Positions 42,264-50,845 of a DNA stretch of 64,000 nucleotides are shown here, one piece after another. The position numbers and the translations under genes are program-made. This DNA is from Alphaproteobacteria bacterium (lineage in GTDB: Bacteria > Pseudomonadota > Alphaproteobacteria > Acetobacterales > Acetobacteraceae): NCBI GenBank assembly GCA_020850755.1, contig JADZEB010000018.1, positions 186,001 through 250,000 of the forward strand, written 5' to 3'. The stretch's first letter is position 1. Every line of letters starts with the position of its first letter. The notes beneath the pieces were generated by a model. The model ran no database searches, was not told where the DNA came from, and worked only from the letters and a program-made list of their open reading frames with translations.

Positions 42264-43634
42264 ATGGCCACGCTCGACAAGACACGCCTCACCCCAGCCA
42301 TGGCGGAGCGCTTCCGCAAGTCCGGCGCCTGGAGCGAGGAGACCTTCGCCGGCATCCTCGCCCGCCACGCCAAGGCCACGCCCGACCGCGAGGCGCTGAG
42401 CGATGGCGGCCACCGCCTGACCTGGCGCAAGCTCGCCGAAGCGATCGACCGCATGGCGCTGCGGCTCGCGCGCACCGGCGTGCGTGCGGGCGAGACGGTG
42501 CTGATCCAGCTTCCCAACTGGGCCGAGTTCGCGCTCTGCTTCTTCGCCCTCGAACGGCTGGGCGCGATCGCGGTCACCGCGCCCACCGCCTTTCGCATGC
42601 GCACGATCGAGCACATGCTGCGCGCCTCGGGCGCCACCACCTACATCACCTGCGCCAGATTCCGCGACTTCGACCATCTCGGCATGGCCGGCGCGCTGCA
42701 CGAGGAGGTCACCTCGCTCCAGCGCGTGGTGATCCTGCGCGCGGGCGCCGACCCCAAGCTGCCGCCCGGCCTCGCCTGCCTCGACGATGTGCTGCGCGGC
42801 GAGGGGGCGGTCGAGGGCTTCACGCCGGCCAGGGTGGTGGCGGATGCGGTGATGCGCCTTGCCTTCACCACCAATACGGCAGGCGAGCCGCGCGCGGCGA
42901 TGCACAGCCACAACACCACCCTCGCCGCCTGCCACATGCTGAATGCCGATCTCGGCCTCGGTGCCGAGGATGTGTCGCTGGTCTGGCAGCCCTGCGGCCT
43001 GCCCTGGGGCTATCTCACGCTGGTGCAGTCGCTGATCGCCGGCGGGCGCGCCGTGCTGATCGACGATTTCCGCGCCCGCCACGCCCTGCAGATGATCGAG
43101 CGCGAGCGCGCCACCTACCTCACCGGCACGGCCGAGCAGTTCGCCTCGATCCTGCGCGAGCCCGATCTCTACGCGCACGATCTCATGTCGGTGCGGCGCG
43201 CGGTTGCGGCCGGGCCGGCGGCCTCAGTGGAGACGCTACGCGCCTGGCACAAGGGCGTGCGCGGCGCCTTCCTCTCGCTCTACGGCTCGCCCGATGCGGG
43301 TTTCCACACCTATACGCGCCCTGGCGATGCCGAGGAGACGCTGGTGGGCTCGGTCGGGCGGCCGGGCAGCCAGATGGGTCTGCGCATCCTGGCCGGCGAT
43401 GGCGGCGCTCTGCCGGCGGGGCAGGAGGGAGAGGTCGCCTGCGAGGGGCCTTCGCTGCATCTCGGCTATCTCGACGACGACAAGGCCGACAAGGCCGCCT
43501 TCACCGCCGATGGCTGGCTGCGCACGGGCGAGCTTGGCGATGTCGATGCCGCCGGCAATCTGCGCCTGGCCGGGCGCACGGTCGGCAATGTCAGGCCGGC
43601 CAGCCGGCCGATGTTCGCGCGCACGCTGGCCTGA
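42264..43634 (+). CDS. Truncated acyl-CoA synthetase homologue (AMP-dependent ligase) with degenerate motifs
   Basis: The 456-residue protein aligns with the N-terminal domain of AMP-forming ligases (such as cyclohexanecarboxylate- and benzoate-CoA ligases) but stops soon after the hinge. The C-terminal domain of about 90-100 residues, with the catalytic lysine, is missing. Core motifs are altered. The P-loop reads FTTNTAGEPRAAM (usual SGTTGxPKG), YGxTE is YGSPD, and the ribose-binding TGD is TGE. The start has a GGAAGG site and the frame is intact, so it is expressed or very recently decayed. It probably binds an acyl group or adenylate without forming the thioester. It lies next to the TetR regulator. 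Confidence 0.8.
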   Translation: MATLDKTRLTPAMAERFRKSGAWSEETFAGILARHAKATPDREALSDGGHRLTWRKLAEAIDRMALRLARTGVRAGETVLIQLPNWAEFALCFFALERLGAIAVTAPTAFRMRTIEHMLRASGATTYITCARFRDFDHLGMAGALHEEVTSLQRVVILRAGADPKLPPGLACLDDVLRGEGAVEGFTPARVVADAVMRLAFTTNTAGEPRAAMHSHNTTLAACHMLNADLGLGAEDVSLVWQPCGLPWGYLTLVQSLIAGGRAVLIDDFRARHALQMIERERATYLTGTAEQFASILREPDLYAHDLMSVRRAVAAGPAASVETLRAWHKGVRGAFLSLYGSPDAGFHTYTRPGDAEETLVGSVGRPGSQMGLRILAGDGGALPAGQEGEVACEGPSLHLGYLDDDKADKAAFTADGWLRTGELGDVDAAGNLRLAGRTVGNVRPASRPMFARTLA

Positions 43635-43746
43635 TCCGGGCGGGGCGGCGCTCTGCCAAGGCGGGCGCTTGCGCCTCCTCCCGCCCGCGCGGCAGGATGC
43701 GCCGCCCGCCCAAGCCTGGCCGGCCCGACCGTGGAGCGTTCACCCG

Positions 43747-44322
43747 ATGCTGAACCGTCTCGCCCTCGCGGCCCTGCTGCTGGCCGGCCTTGGCGGCCTT
43801 GCCGCCGCCAGCGCGCCATCGCCCTATGCCGGCCTCGCCGACCGGCCGATCAAGGCGCTCTCGGCCGAGGCGGTGGCGGATCTGCGCGCCGGGCGCGGCA
43901 TGGGGCTCGCGCTCGCGGCCGAGCTGAACGGCTGGCCCGGCCCGCTGCATGTGCTGGAACTGGCCGATGCGCTCGGGCTCGATGCCGCGCAGCGCGCTGC
44001 GACCGAGCGGCTGCGCGCCGCGATGGCGGCCGAGGCGCGGCGGCTCGGCGCCGACCTGCTGGCCGAGGAGGCCGCGCTCGATGCCGCCTTCGCGCTGCGC
44101 ACGATCGCGCCCGCGGCGCTGGAGGCAAGGCTCGCGCGCATCGGCGCCTTGCAGGGCGCGCTGCGCGCGGTGCATCTGCGCACGCATCTGGACCAGGCCG
44201 CGCTGCTCACTCCGGCGCAGGTGGCCGCCTATGCGCGGTTGCGCGGCTATGCCGCCGCGCCCGCGCCCGCGCCGCAAGGCCACGATCCCGCCCGACACAA
44301 TCCCGCGCGGCACGGGCACTAG
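43747..44322 (+). CDS. Spy/CpxP-like periplasmic protein
   Basis: The 191-residue protein has a signal peptide (residues 1-22, AAASAPSP at the cleavage zone). The mature chain is almost all helical and shows two LTxxQ-like repeats (ADALGLDAAQ and LLTPAQ), as in Spy and CpxP, which act as envelope chaperones or stress sensors. The last 18 residues are His-rich (HDPARHNPARHGH), so they may bind a metal ion. It lies in the copper-oxidase neighbourhood, which suggests a periplasmic metal-stress role. This is inference. Confidence 0.78.
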   Translation: MLNRLALAALLLAGLGGLAAASAPSPYAGLADRPIKALSAEAVADLRAGRGMGLALAAELNGWPGPLHVLELADALGLDAAQRAATERLRAAMAAEARRLGADLLAEEAALDAAFALRTIAPAALEARLARIGALQGALRAVHLRTHLDQAALLTPAQVAAYARLRGYAAAPAPAPQGHDPARHNPARHGH

Positions 44323-44374
44323 GCGCCGCGCGCGCCGCCTCCCTTCAGCTCGAACCCTTCCGGAGTTTCCGCCG

Positions 44375-45175
44375 ATGAGCAGCATCCGCGTGCGTCAGAT
44401 CTGGCAGCAGGGCGGGGCGGTGGTGAATGGCTGGCTTGCCATTCCCTCGCCCTTCGCCGCCGAGCTGATGGGCCGCGCCGGCTTCGACAGCCTGGTGATC
44501 GACATGCAGCATGGCGTGCAGGACTACGCCTCGCTGGTGCCGATCCTGCAGGCGCTCGATGCCTGCCCGGTCACGGCGATGGTGCGCGTGCCCTGGAACG
44601 AGCCGGGCATCATCGGCAAGTGCCTCGATGCCGGGGCCAAGGGCATCATCTGCCCGATGGTCAACAGCGCCGCCGAGGCCGAGGCGCTGGTGCAGTCCTG
44701 CCGCTACCCGCCGCGCGGCTCGCGCTCCTTCGGGCCGATCCGCGCCGGCATGGGCCGGCCCACCTACTGGAAGGAAGCCAATGACGAGGTGATCGTCATG
44801 CCGATGATCGAGACGGCGCAGGCGGTGGCGAATATCGAGGCGATCTGCGCCGTGCCCGGCATCGACGCCTTCTATGTCGGCCCGGCCGATCTGGCGCTCT
44901 CGCTCGGCTGCCCGCCCAAGGGCGATGCCGACGATCCCAAGGTGCTGGCGGCGTTCGACACCGTGCTCGCGGCGGCCAAGAGGGCGGGCATCCAGGTCGG
45001 GCTGCACAACGCCACGCCCGAAGGCGCGCTACGCCAGATCGCGCGCGGCTTCACCTTCGCCACCATCGCCAATGACGCTAGCTTCCTGTCCGCGCGCGCG
45101 ATCGAGGTCACCGGGGCGATGCGCAAGGGGCTCGGCCAGGCGGCGGCCTCGGGCGCGGCGCGGCCCGGCTACTGA
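44375..45175 (+). CDS. HpcH/HpaI aldolase family protein
   Basis: The 266-residue class II aldolase-like enzyme is closer to canonical 2,4-dihydroxyhept-2-ene-1,7-dioate aldolase than the homologue at 12282. It has VIDMQHGVQDY, the catalytic arginine in MVRVPWNEP, the metal glutamate in MPMIETAQAV and the aspartate in FYVGPADLALSLG. It cleaves 4-hydroxy-2-oxo acids to pyruvate and an aldehyde. A GGAGTTTCC stretch precedes the ATG. It follows the Spy-like gene by 52 bp and converges on the ankyrin gene across a 181-bp gap. Confidence 0.92.
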   Translation: MSSIRVRQIWQQGGAVVNGWLAIPSPFAAELMGRAGFDSLVIDMQHGVQDYASLVPILQALDACPVTAMVRVPWNEPGIIGKCLDAGAKGIICPMVNSAAEAEALVQSCRYPPRGSRSFGPIRAGMGRPTYWKEANDEVIVMPMIETAQAVANIEAICAVPGIDAFYVGPADLALSLGCPPKGDADDPKVLAAFDTVLAAAKRAGIQVGLHNATPEGALRQIARGFTFATIANDASFLSARAIEVTGAMRKGLGQAAASGAARPGY

Positions 45176-45356
45176 TCGAGGCTACTGATTGGAGCCGTCG
45201 CCGCGCGCTGGCTGCGGCGCCTCGTGCGCGGAACGGGCCGTGGCTGCCACCGCCGTGCCGAGCGTCGCGGCTGGCCATGTCCGAGAATGTGTGCGAGCGC
45301 TGCGACCGGGTCCGTCGCGATGTCGCGAGCAGAGCCGGGCGAGTGTCGGGCCGCGC

Positions 45357-46460
45357 TCAGCGCGCGGGCGGCAGGGACTCGGCCTCAACGCCGCTGCGCG
45401 GGGCGGTGCGCGTGCCGGGCAGGCTTGCCGGCCGCGGCCCGGCGGCGGGGCTGGTGGTGCCGACCCTGCCCGAGCGCGCCTCGCGCGCGGCGGCGCGCTG
45501 TTCGCGGGCATGGGCTTCGCGCGCGCGCCGCTCGGCGGCCAGGCGGCGCCGCTCGGCCGCATCGTCGGGCGCGCCGGCGGGCCACCAGGCGCGGCCCATG
45601 CGCGGTGCGGGCTCGCGCGTGCCCTGGCTCACGGAGCGCGGGCCGATGCCGCCGGGCGGGGGGCGGGCGCCGGCCGGGCGGCTGGCGTTGAAACCGAGGA
45701 AGCCGGCATCGGGCCGCGCCGCGCCGCCATCGCCGGTCCAGAGCGGGGCGAACTGCGTCGTGGTGCGCGCGGCGGCCGGCGTGGCGCCCTGGCGGTCGGG
45801 CAGCGGTGCCCGTCCGCCGGCGCGGCGTGCCTCGGCGGCCTGGCGCGCGGCCTCGCGGCGTTCACGCTCGCGCGCGGCGCGGGCCTCGCGGTCGGCGCGT
45901 GCCTGGGCCTCGCGCGCGGCACGGGCGGCGCGCGGGTCGCGCGTGGCTGACCCGCCGGAATCGAGCATCGCCTCGCCGCCGCCATCGAGCGCGGAGGACC
46001 CGCCGCGGCGCTGCGACATCAGGTAGAAGGCGATGTCGTTGCGGCCGAGGTCGATGGCGAGGTCGATCGGCGTCAGGCCGAGGATGTTGCGCGCAAGCAC
46101 ATCACCCCCCGCCGCCACCGCCTCGCGCACGGCGTCGATCTCGCCGGCATTGATCGCGGCGAACAAAGCGGTGGTGGGGTTGCCCACCATCTCCACACGC
46201 CGGGCCATGGGCCGGTTGGCGGCGGCGCGCTCGGCCTCGCTGCGGCGATCCTGCTGCACGAGCGGCGCCGCCTCGGGACCGTCGCGGCCAATGGTCTGGC
46301 GCTGCGCCTCCGGCTGCTGGGCGGTGACGGGCTGGTTGCGCCGCTGCGCCTCGGCCGGCGGGGCGGCCAGCGGCAGGGCGCCCAGCAGCAGGCCGAGGCC
46401 AAGCGCCAGACGGGGCAGGAGCGGGGGGCGGGCAGGGGCATGGATGCGCATGGCGCGCAT
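45357..46460 (-). CDS. Secreted ankyrin-repeat protein with Arg/Ala-rich tail
   Basis: The 367-residue protein has a signal peptide (about residues 13-39, ending PPAEAQ). One to two ankyrin-like units follow at about 95-150 (TTALFAAINAGEIDAVREAV, GLTPIDLAIDLGRNDIAFYL). Then come a highly charged Arg/Ala/Glu coiled-coil-like part (175-225) and a proline-rich tail. Periplasmic ankyrin proteins are usually binding partners, and no enzyme domain is seen. The tail is low in complexity, so its reading is supported mainly by the intact frame and by GC bias. An alternative ATG lies three codons later. tspO follows 24 bp upstream in the same direction. Confidence 0.75.
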   Translation of the reverse strand: MRAMRIHAPARPPLLPRLALGLGLLLGALPLAAPPAEAQRRNQPVTAQQPEAQRQTIGRDGPEAAPLVQQDRRSEAERAAANRPMARRVEMVGNPTTALFAAINAGEIDAVREAVAAGGDVLARNILGLTPIDLAIDLGRNDIAFYLMSQRRGGSSALDGGGEAMLDSGGSATRDPRAARAAREAQARADREARAARERERREAARQAAEARRAGGRAPLPDRQGATPAAARTTTQFAPLWTGDGGAARPDAGFLGFNASRPAGARPPPGGIGPRSVSQGTREPAPRMGRAWWPAGAPDDAAERRRLAAERRAREAHAREQRAAAREARSGRVGTTSPAAGPRPASLPGTRTAPRSGVEAESLPPAR

Positions 46461-46484
46461 CCTAGGCGAAGCAGGGGCGCCGCC

Positions 46485-46991
46485 TCAATGGTTCAGGAGC
46501 CATATCCCGGTATTCAGGTAGGCGGCGAAGGCCACCCAGGCGAGATAGGGCAGGAGCAGCACCGAGGCCAGACGGTCGTGGCGGGCGAAGGCGAACATGG
46601 TGGCGCCGATCACGGCCCACAGCAGCACGATCTCGGCCAGGGCGTAGCCGGGGGCGCGCATGCCGAAGAACAGCGCCGACCAGCCGAGATTGAGCACCAG
46701 CTGGCCGAGCCAGAGGCCGAGCGCGGGCGCCGCACCCCAGAAGCCGGCGCGCCGCCAGACCATCCAGGCCGACACCGCCATCACCAGATAGAGCGCGGTC
46801 CAGACCGGGGCGAAGACGCCGTCGGGCGGGGTCAGCGGCGGCTTGCGCAGGCCCTGGTACCAGTCCGGGATGGCCGAAGCGGTGTAGGCGCCGCCAAGCG
46901 CGCCCACGCCAAGCGCGAGCGCCACGAACGCTGCCAGCATCAGGGCGGCCTTGCGGCCATGTTGGGCGGCGGGTGGGCGGAAGGCACGCAC
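46485..46991 (-). CDS. tspO: TspO/MBR family protein
   Basis: This 168-residue five-helix membrane protein of the translocator family binds tetrapyrroles and has been linked to their degradation and to stress control of photosynthetic genes. The family pattern is clear: WYQGLRKPPLTPPDGVFAPV, the WTALYLVMAVSAWMVW helix, LNLGWSALFFG and the final AAYLNTGIWLLN. The 19-residue start segment is longer than in Rhodobacter. The gene lies 24 bp ahead of the ankyrin gene in the same direction. The upstream gap of 240 bp to the symporter stop is GC-rich without an evident signal. Confidence 0.95.
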   Translation of the reverse strand: MRAFRPPAAQHGRKAALMLAAFVALALGVGALGGAYTASAIPDWYQGLRKPPLTPPDGVFAPVWTALYLVMAVSAWMVWRRAGFWGAAPALGLWLGQLVLNLGWSALFFGMRAPGYALAEIVLLWAVIGATMFAFARHDRLASVLLLPYLAWVAFAAYLNTGIWLLNH

Positions 46992-47231
46992 CTCCTGCGC
47001 TCGGGGCCGGTCGGGGGCCGGGGCCGAAGGGGCGGCCCGCGGCGCATCCGGCCGGTGGGACAGTCCTTGTCGCCTGTCGCGGCCCGATCATGGGCCGGAA
47101 CAGGCGTGATCGCAACGCGCACCGGACGGCCGGGCCGATGCTGCGGATTGCAAGGGGCCCCGGCGGCGCCGGGCTTGGCAGGACGGGCGATGCAATCGCT
47201 ACGCCAGCGAGGTTAACCGCGCGCGTTGCCG

Positions 47232-48563
47232 CTAGAACAGCCCCGCCGAGCGCAGCAGGATCACCAGGATCGTCAGGGGCGCGCCGATGCGCAACAGCCA
47301 GAGCCAGGCCGGCGCGACTGCCGATCCGGCCAGATCCGCCGCGGACACCGCCTCGGCCGCGCGCAGCCGCCAGCCGACGAACAGCGCGATGCAGAGCCCG
47401 CTCAACGGCAACAGGAAGTTCGAGACCAGATGGTCGATCGCGTCGAGCAGCGGCTGGCCGGCGAGCGTCCAGCCCCTCAGGGTGCCGTAGCCGAGCGCCG
47501 ATGGCATCCCGAGCAGGAACAGCGCGGCCGCGACGATGGCCGTGGCGCGCGGCCGCGACCATCCCGTGCGCGCGACGAGCACAGCGACCGCGACCTCGAG
47601 CAGCGAGATCATCGAGGTCAGCGCCGCCGCCGACAGCAGCAGGAAGAACACCGTGCCGACGATGCGCCCGGCGGGCATGTCGAGCAGGATCTGCGGGAAG
47701 GTGATGAAGGCGAGCCGCGGGCCTGCCGCCGGATCGCCGCCGAGTGCGAACACGGCCGGGAACACCGCCAGCCCCGCCACCAGCGCGAAGGCCGTGTCGC
47801 CGATCACCACCGTTGCCGCCGAGCGCGGGATGCCGGTCTGGCTGCCGAGATAGCCGCCATAGGTGACGAACACCGCCATGCCGACGCCGAGCGAGAAGAA
47901 GGCCTGGCCGAGCGCGTTGAGATAGAGCGCGGGCCGGCCGAGCGCGCTCCAGTCCGGCGTGAACAGGAAGCCGACGCCGCGCGCCGAGCCGGGCAGCAGC
48001 AGCGCATGGATGGCCAGCCCGCACACGATCGCGGCGAGAAGCGGCATGATCCAGAGATTGATACGCTCGATCCCGCCCTTCACCCCGGCCGCTACGACCA
48101 GCGCCGCCAGCGCCAGCATGACGGCCTGGTAGAGCATCGGCTCGGCACTGCCGGCGATGAAGCCCTCGAAGAAGGCGCCGTATCCGGCCCCTGCCTCGCG
48201 CCACAGCGCGCCGGTGAGCGCGCCCGCGAAATAGCGCAGCGCCCAGCCGGCAACGACCGCGTAGTAGCTCAGGATCGCCACGGCGGCGACGACGCCGATC
48301 CAGCCGGCATGCCGCCACAGGCTCCCGGCGGCGCTGGCGGCGAAGGCGGCGACCGCGTCGGAGGCGCCGCGCCGGCCGAGCGCGAGTTCGGCGATCACCA
48401 GCGGCAGCCCGATCAGCGCGACGAACAGCAGATAGACGAACAGGAACACCGCCCCGCCATTCTCGCCGGCGATATAGGCGAAGCGCCAGATGTTGCCGAG
48501 CCCGACCGCCGCGCCGATCGTGGCCAGGATGAAGCCGGCCCGTGATCCCCATTCCTCGCGCAT
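47232..48563 (-). CDS. Sodium-dependent transporter, NSS (SNF) family
   Basis: The 443-residue Na+-coupled symporter is similar to LeuT/MhsT. Helix 1 reads GAAVGLGNIWRFAY with the GLGNIWRFPY-like sodium and substrate site. LPLVIAELALGRRG and TYGGYLGSQT are further family landmarks. Eleven to twelve helices are expected. An amino acid is the likely substrate. The frame stays open upstream, but the ATG at 48563 opens directly at the family start REEWGSRAGFILA. It follows the amidotransferase-like gene by 50 bp in the same direction, although a separate function is likely. Confidence 0.93.
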   Translation of the reverse strand: MREEWGSRAGFILATIGAAVGLGNIWRFAYIAGENGGAVFLFVYLLFVALIGLPLVIAELALGRRGASDAVAAFAASAAGSLWRHAGWIGVVAAVAILSYYAVVAGWALRYFAGALTGALWREAGAGYGAFFEGFIAGSAEPMLYQAVMLALAALVVAAGVKGGIERINLWIMPLLAAIVCGLAIHALLLPGSARGVGFLFTPDWSALGRPALYLNALGQAFFSLGVGMAVFVTYGGYLGSQTGIPRSAATVVIGDTAFALVAGLAVFPAVFALGGDPAAGPRLAFITFPQILLDMPAGRIVGTVFFLLLSAAALTSMISLLEVAVAVLVARTGWSRPRATAIVAAALFLLGMPSALGYGTLRGWTLAGQPLLDAIDHLVSNFLLPLSGLCIALFVGWRLRAAEAVSAADLAGSAVAPAWLWLLRIGAPLTILVILLRSAGLF

Positions 48564-48613
48564 CCTTGGCGTCTCTCCCTCGGCCAGGGCGCCACGCGCG
48601 GCGCTGCGCGTCC

Positions 48614-50824
48614 CTACCGCCCCTCGCGGCGCCAGGTCCAGACCAGCAGCCCGCCGATCAGCATCAAGGCGAGCCAGGGCGGCAGCAGCGGCAGTTCGGC
48701 GACGCCGGTCACGACATGGTCGCGGTTCTGGCGCAGGCCGAGCCAGTTCGCGCCCCAGGCATCGCGCCCGGCCGGGACGCGGCGCAGCTCGGGCACGCCG
48801 GCATCGGCGAGCCACATCACCGCGCCCCCGCTCGCGCGCGCGGCCGGCTGGAGTATCTCGGGGCTGGCGCGCAGGTCGGCGATCTCGGGCGGGTTGGGCA
48901 TGCCGGCGGCGGCGAGCGCCACGCGCTGCCCGTCCGTGACGCGCCAGACGCCGGGCACATCCGCCACCACGCTGCCCCCCGACCGCCCGCCGCCGCGCGG
49001 GGCGAGCGTGATGCGCTGCTCGCGTTCGGCCGGGGCGCGCAGCTCGCCCGAGGCATCCTCGGGCGCGGTGACGGTGATCTCGGGCGGCGGGCCGGCATCG
49101 AGCGAGCGGCGCTCGACCATCAGCCGCCCGCCCTCGACATGGGCGCGCAGATCCTCCTCCTCGAGGTCGGGCTCCTTCATCAGCCAGTGCGCGAGGCGCC
49201 GCAGGAGCTCGGCCTGCGGCCCGCCGCCATCATAGTTGCGGCTCCAGAGCCAGATCTGGTCGGAGGCGAGCAGCGCGACGCGGCCCTGCCCGGCGCGGTC
49301 GAGCAGCAGCAGCGGCGCGCCATTCTCGGCCTCCATCACTGGGTGGCCGCGCGCATTGGCCAGCTCGATGCGGCGGAACCAGCGGCCCCAGCTTGGATCG
49401 GCGGCGGGCGCGGCAGTGGGCGCGGCAGTGGGCGCGAGGGCGGGCGCGGCGGGTGGGACGCCCGGGGCCGTGGCGGCCGGCGCCGCGGCGGATGATGGCG
49501 CGGGCGCATTGGCGCCGGCCAGCCCCTCGGTCACCGGGTGGCGGAAACCGACATCGCTGACGCGCGGGCGAAACAGGGTCTCGGCCACGCGCCCCGTCGG
49601 CGCGCCGGGCAGGATCGCGCCCAAGGGCGTGTTGTAGAGGCTCTGGTTGCCGACGAATTCGGGCCCGGCCGACATCAGGAGCGCGCCGCCATTGCGCACA
49701 TAATCGGCGATGTTGCGCAGATAGAGCGGCGGCAGGATGCCGCGATTCTGGAACCGGTCCATGATGATCAGGTCGAAATCGCGGATGCGCTGCACGAACA
49801 GCTCGCGCGTCGGGAAGGCGATCAGCGCCAGCTCGTTGAGCGGGGTGAGATCGTCCTTCTCGGGCGGGCGCAGGATCGTGAAGTGCACCAGATCGACCGC
49901 CGGATCGGCCTTCAGCAGGCGCCGCCAGGTGCGCTGGCCGGCATGCGGCTCGCCCGAGACCAGGAGCACGCGCAAGCGGTCGCGCACGCCGTTCAGCGTG
50001 ATGATGGCGCGGTTGTTGAGCTGCGAGACCTCGCCCGCGCGCGGCTCGACCTCGAACTCGATCACCGAGGCGCCGGCGCGCGGCACCGGCACCTCGATGC
50101 GCTGCTCGCGTCCCACCGGCACGGGCGCGTCGCGGAAGGCGGTGCCGTCCTGGCGGCCGACCAGGCGGGCGCTCGATGCCGGCTCCCCGCCGAGATCCTC
50201 GACGATGACGCGCAGCTCGACCGTGCGCCCGACAATGCCGAAGGAGGGCGCCTCGACCACGCGCACGCGCCGGTCCGTCTCGCCGCGGCGGCCGGCGAGC
50301 AGCACATGGAAGGGCGCGCCCCCCGTTGCGGCATCGAGCTCGGCCGGCAGGTCGTGGACCTGGCCATCGGTCAGCGCGAGCACGCCGGCCAGCCGCCCGC
50401 GCGGGATGTCGGCCAGGGCGCGCGACAGAGCCTCGAACAGGCGCGTGCCCTGGGTGCCCGCCTCGGGCGCGAGAGCGATGCGGAATTCGAGGTCGGGGAA
50501 GCGGCGCAGCCGCTCCTCCAGCCGGGCGCGGGCCTGCGCGATCTGGCGCGCCCGCTCGCCGCGCGGGGCGCCGGCACCGATCGAGGCGCTGTCATCGACC
50601 AGCAGCACGGCGATGTCGGAGAGGGGGGCGCGCGTTTCCTCGACCAGGCGGGGGTTGAGGATCGCCAGCAGCATCAGCGCCAGCACGGCGGTGCGCAGCC
50701 ACGCCCCGCGCGCGCGCCGCCACAGGGCGAGCAGCGCCAGCAGCGCCGCCGCCGCGCCGAGCGCGGCCACCAGCTCGACCGGCAGGCGCGGGGCGAAGCT
50801 CAGTTGCGTGATGGCGAAGTCCAT
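48614..50824 (-). CDS. Membrane protein with VWA-like and glutamine-amidotransferase-like domains
   Basis: The 736-residue protein is of the type found next to MoxR/BatA genes. Two helices near residues 15-60 come first. They are followed by a VWA-like segment with VLLVDDSASIG (a partial MIDAS), then the beta-domain, then a class I amidotransferase-like fold around LLVSGEPHAGQRTWRRLL to GGALLMSAGPEF (no catalytic cysteine is evident). An Ala-Pro insert of about 40 residues sits in the middle (near 460-500), and a C-terminal helix follows. It is an inner-membrane protein with a large exterior portion. It follows the BatA-like gene by 21 bp. The role is not established. Confidence 0.82.
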   Translation of the reverse strand: MDFAITQLSFAPRLPVELVAALGAAAALLALLALWRRARGAWLRTAVLALMLLAILNPRLVEETRAPLSDIAVLLVDDSASIGAGAPRGERARQIAQARARLEERLRRFPDLEFRIALAPEAGTQGTRLFEALSRALADIPRGRLAGVLALTDGQVHDLPAELDAATGGAPFHVLLAGRRGETDRRVRVVEAPSFGIVGRTVELRVIVEDLGGEPASSARLVGRQDGTAFRDAPVPVGREQRIEVPVPRAGASVIEFEVEPRAGEVSQLNNRAIITLNGVRDRLRVLLVSGEPHAGQRTWRRLLKADPAVDLVHFTILRPPEKDDLTPLNELALIAFPTRELFVQRIRDFDLIIMDRFQNRGILPPLYLRNIADYVRNGGALLMSAGPEFVGNQSLYNTPLGAILPGAPTGRVAETLFRPRVSDVGFRHPVTEGLAGANAPAPSSAAAPAATAPGVPPAAPALAPTAAPTAAPAADPSWGRWFRRIELANARGHPVMEAENGAPLLLLDRAGQGRVALLASDQIWLWSRNYDGGGPQAELLRRLAHWLMKEPDLEEEDLRAHVEGGRLMVERRSLDAGPPPEITVTAPEDASGELRAPAEREQRITLAPRGGGRSGGSVVADVPGVWRVTDGQRVALAAAGMPNPPEIADLRASPEILQPAARASGGAVMWLADAGVPELRRVPAGRDAWGANWLGLRQNRDHVVTGVAELPLLPPWLALMLIGGLLVWTWRREGR

Positions 50825-50845
50825 GATGCGCCTGCCCCCGCCCGC

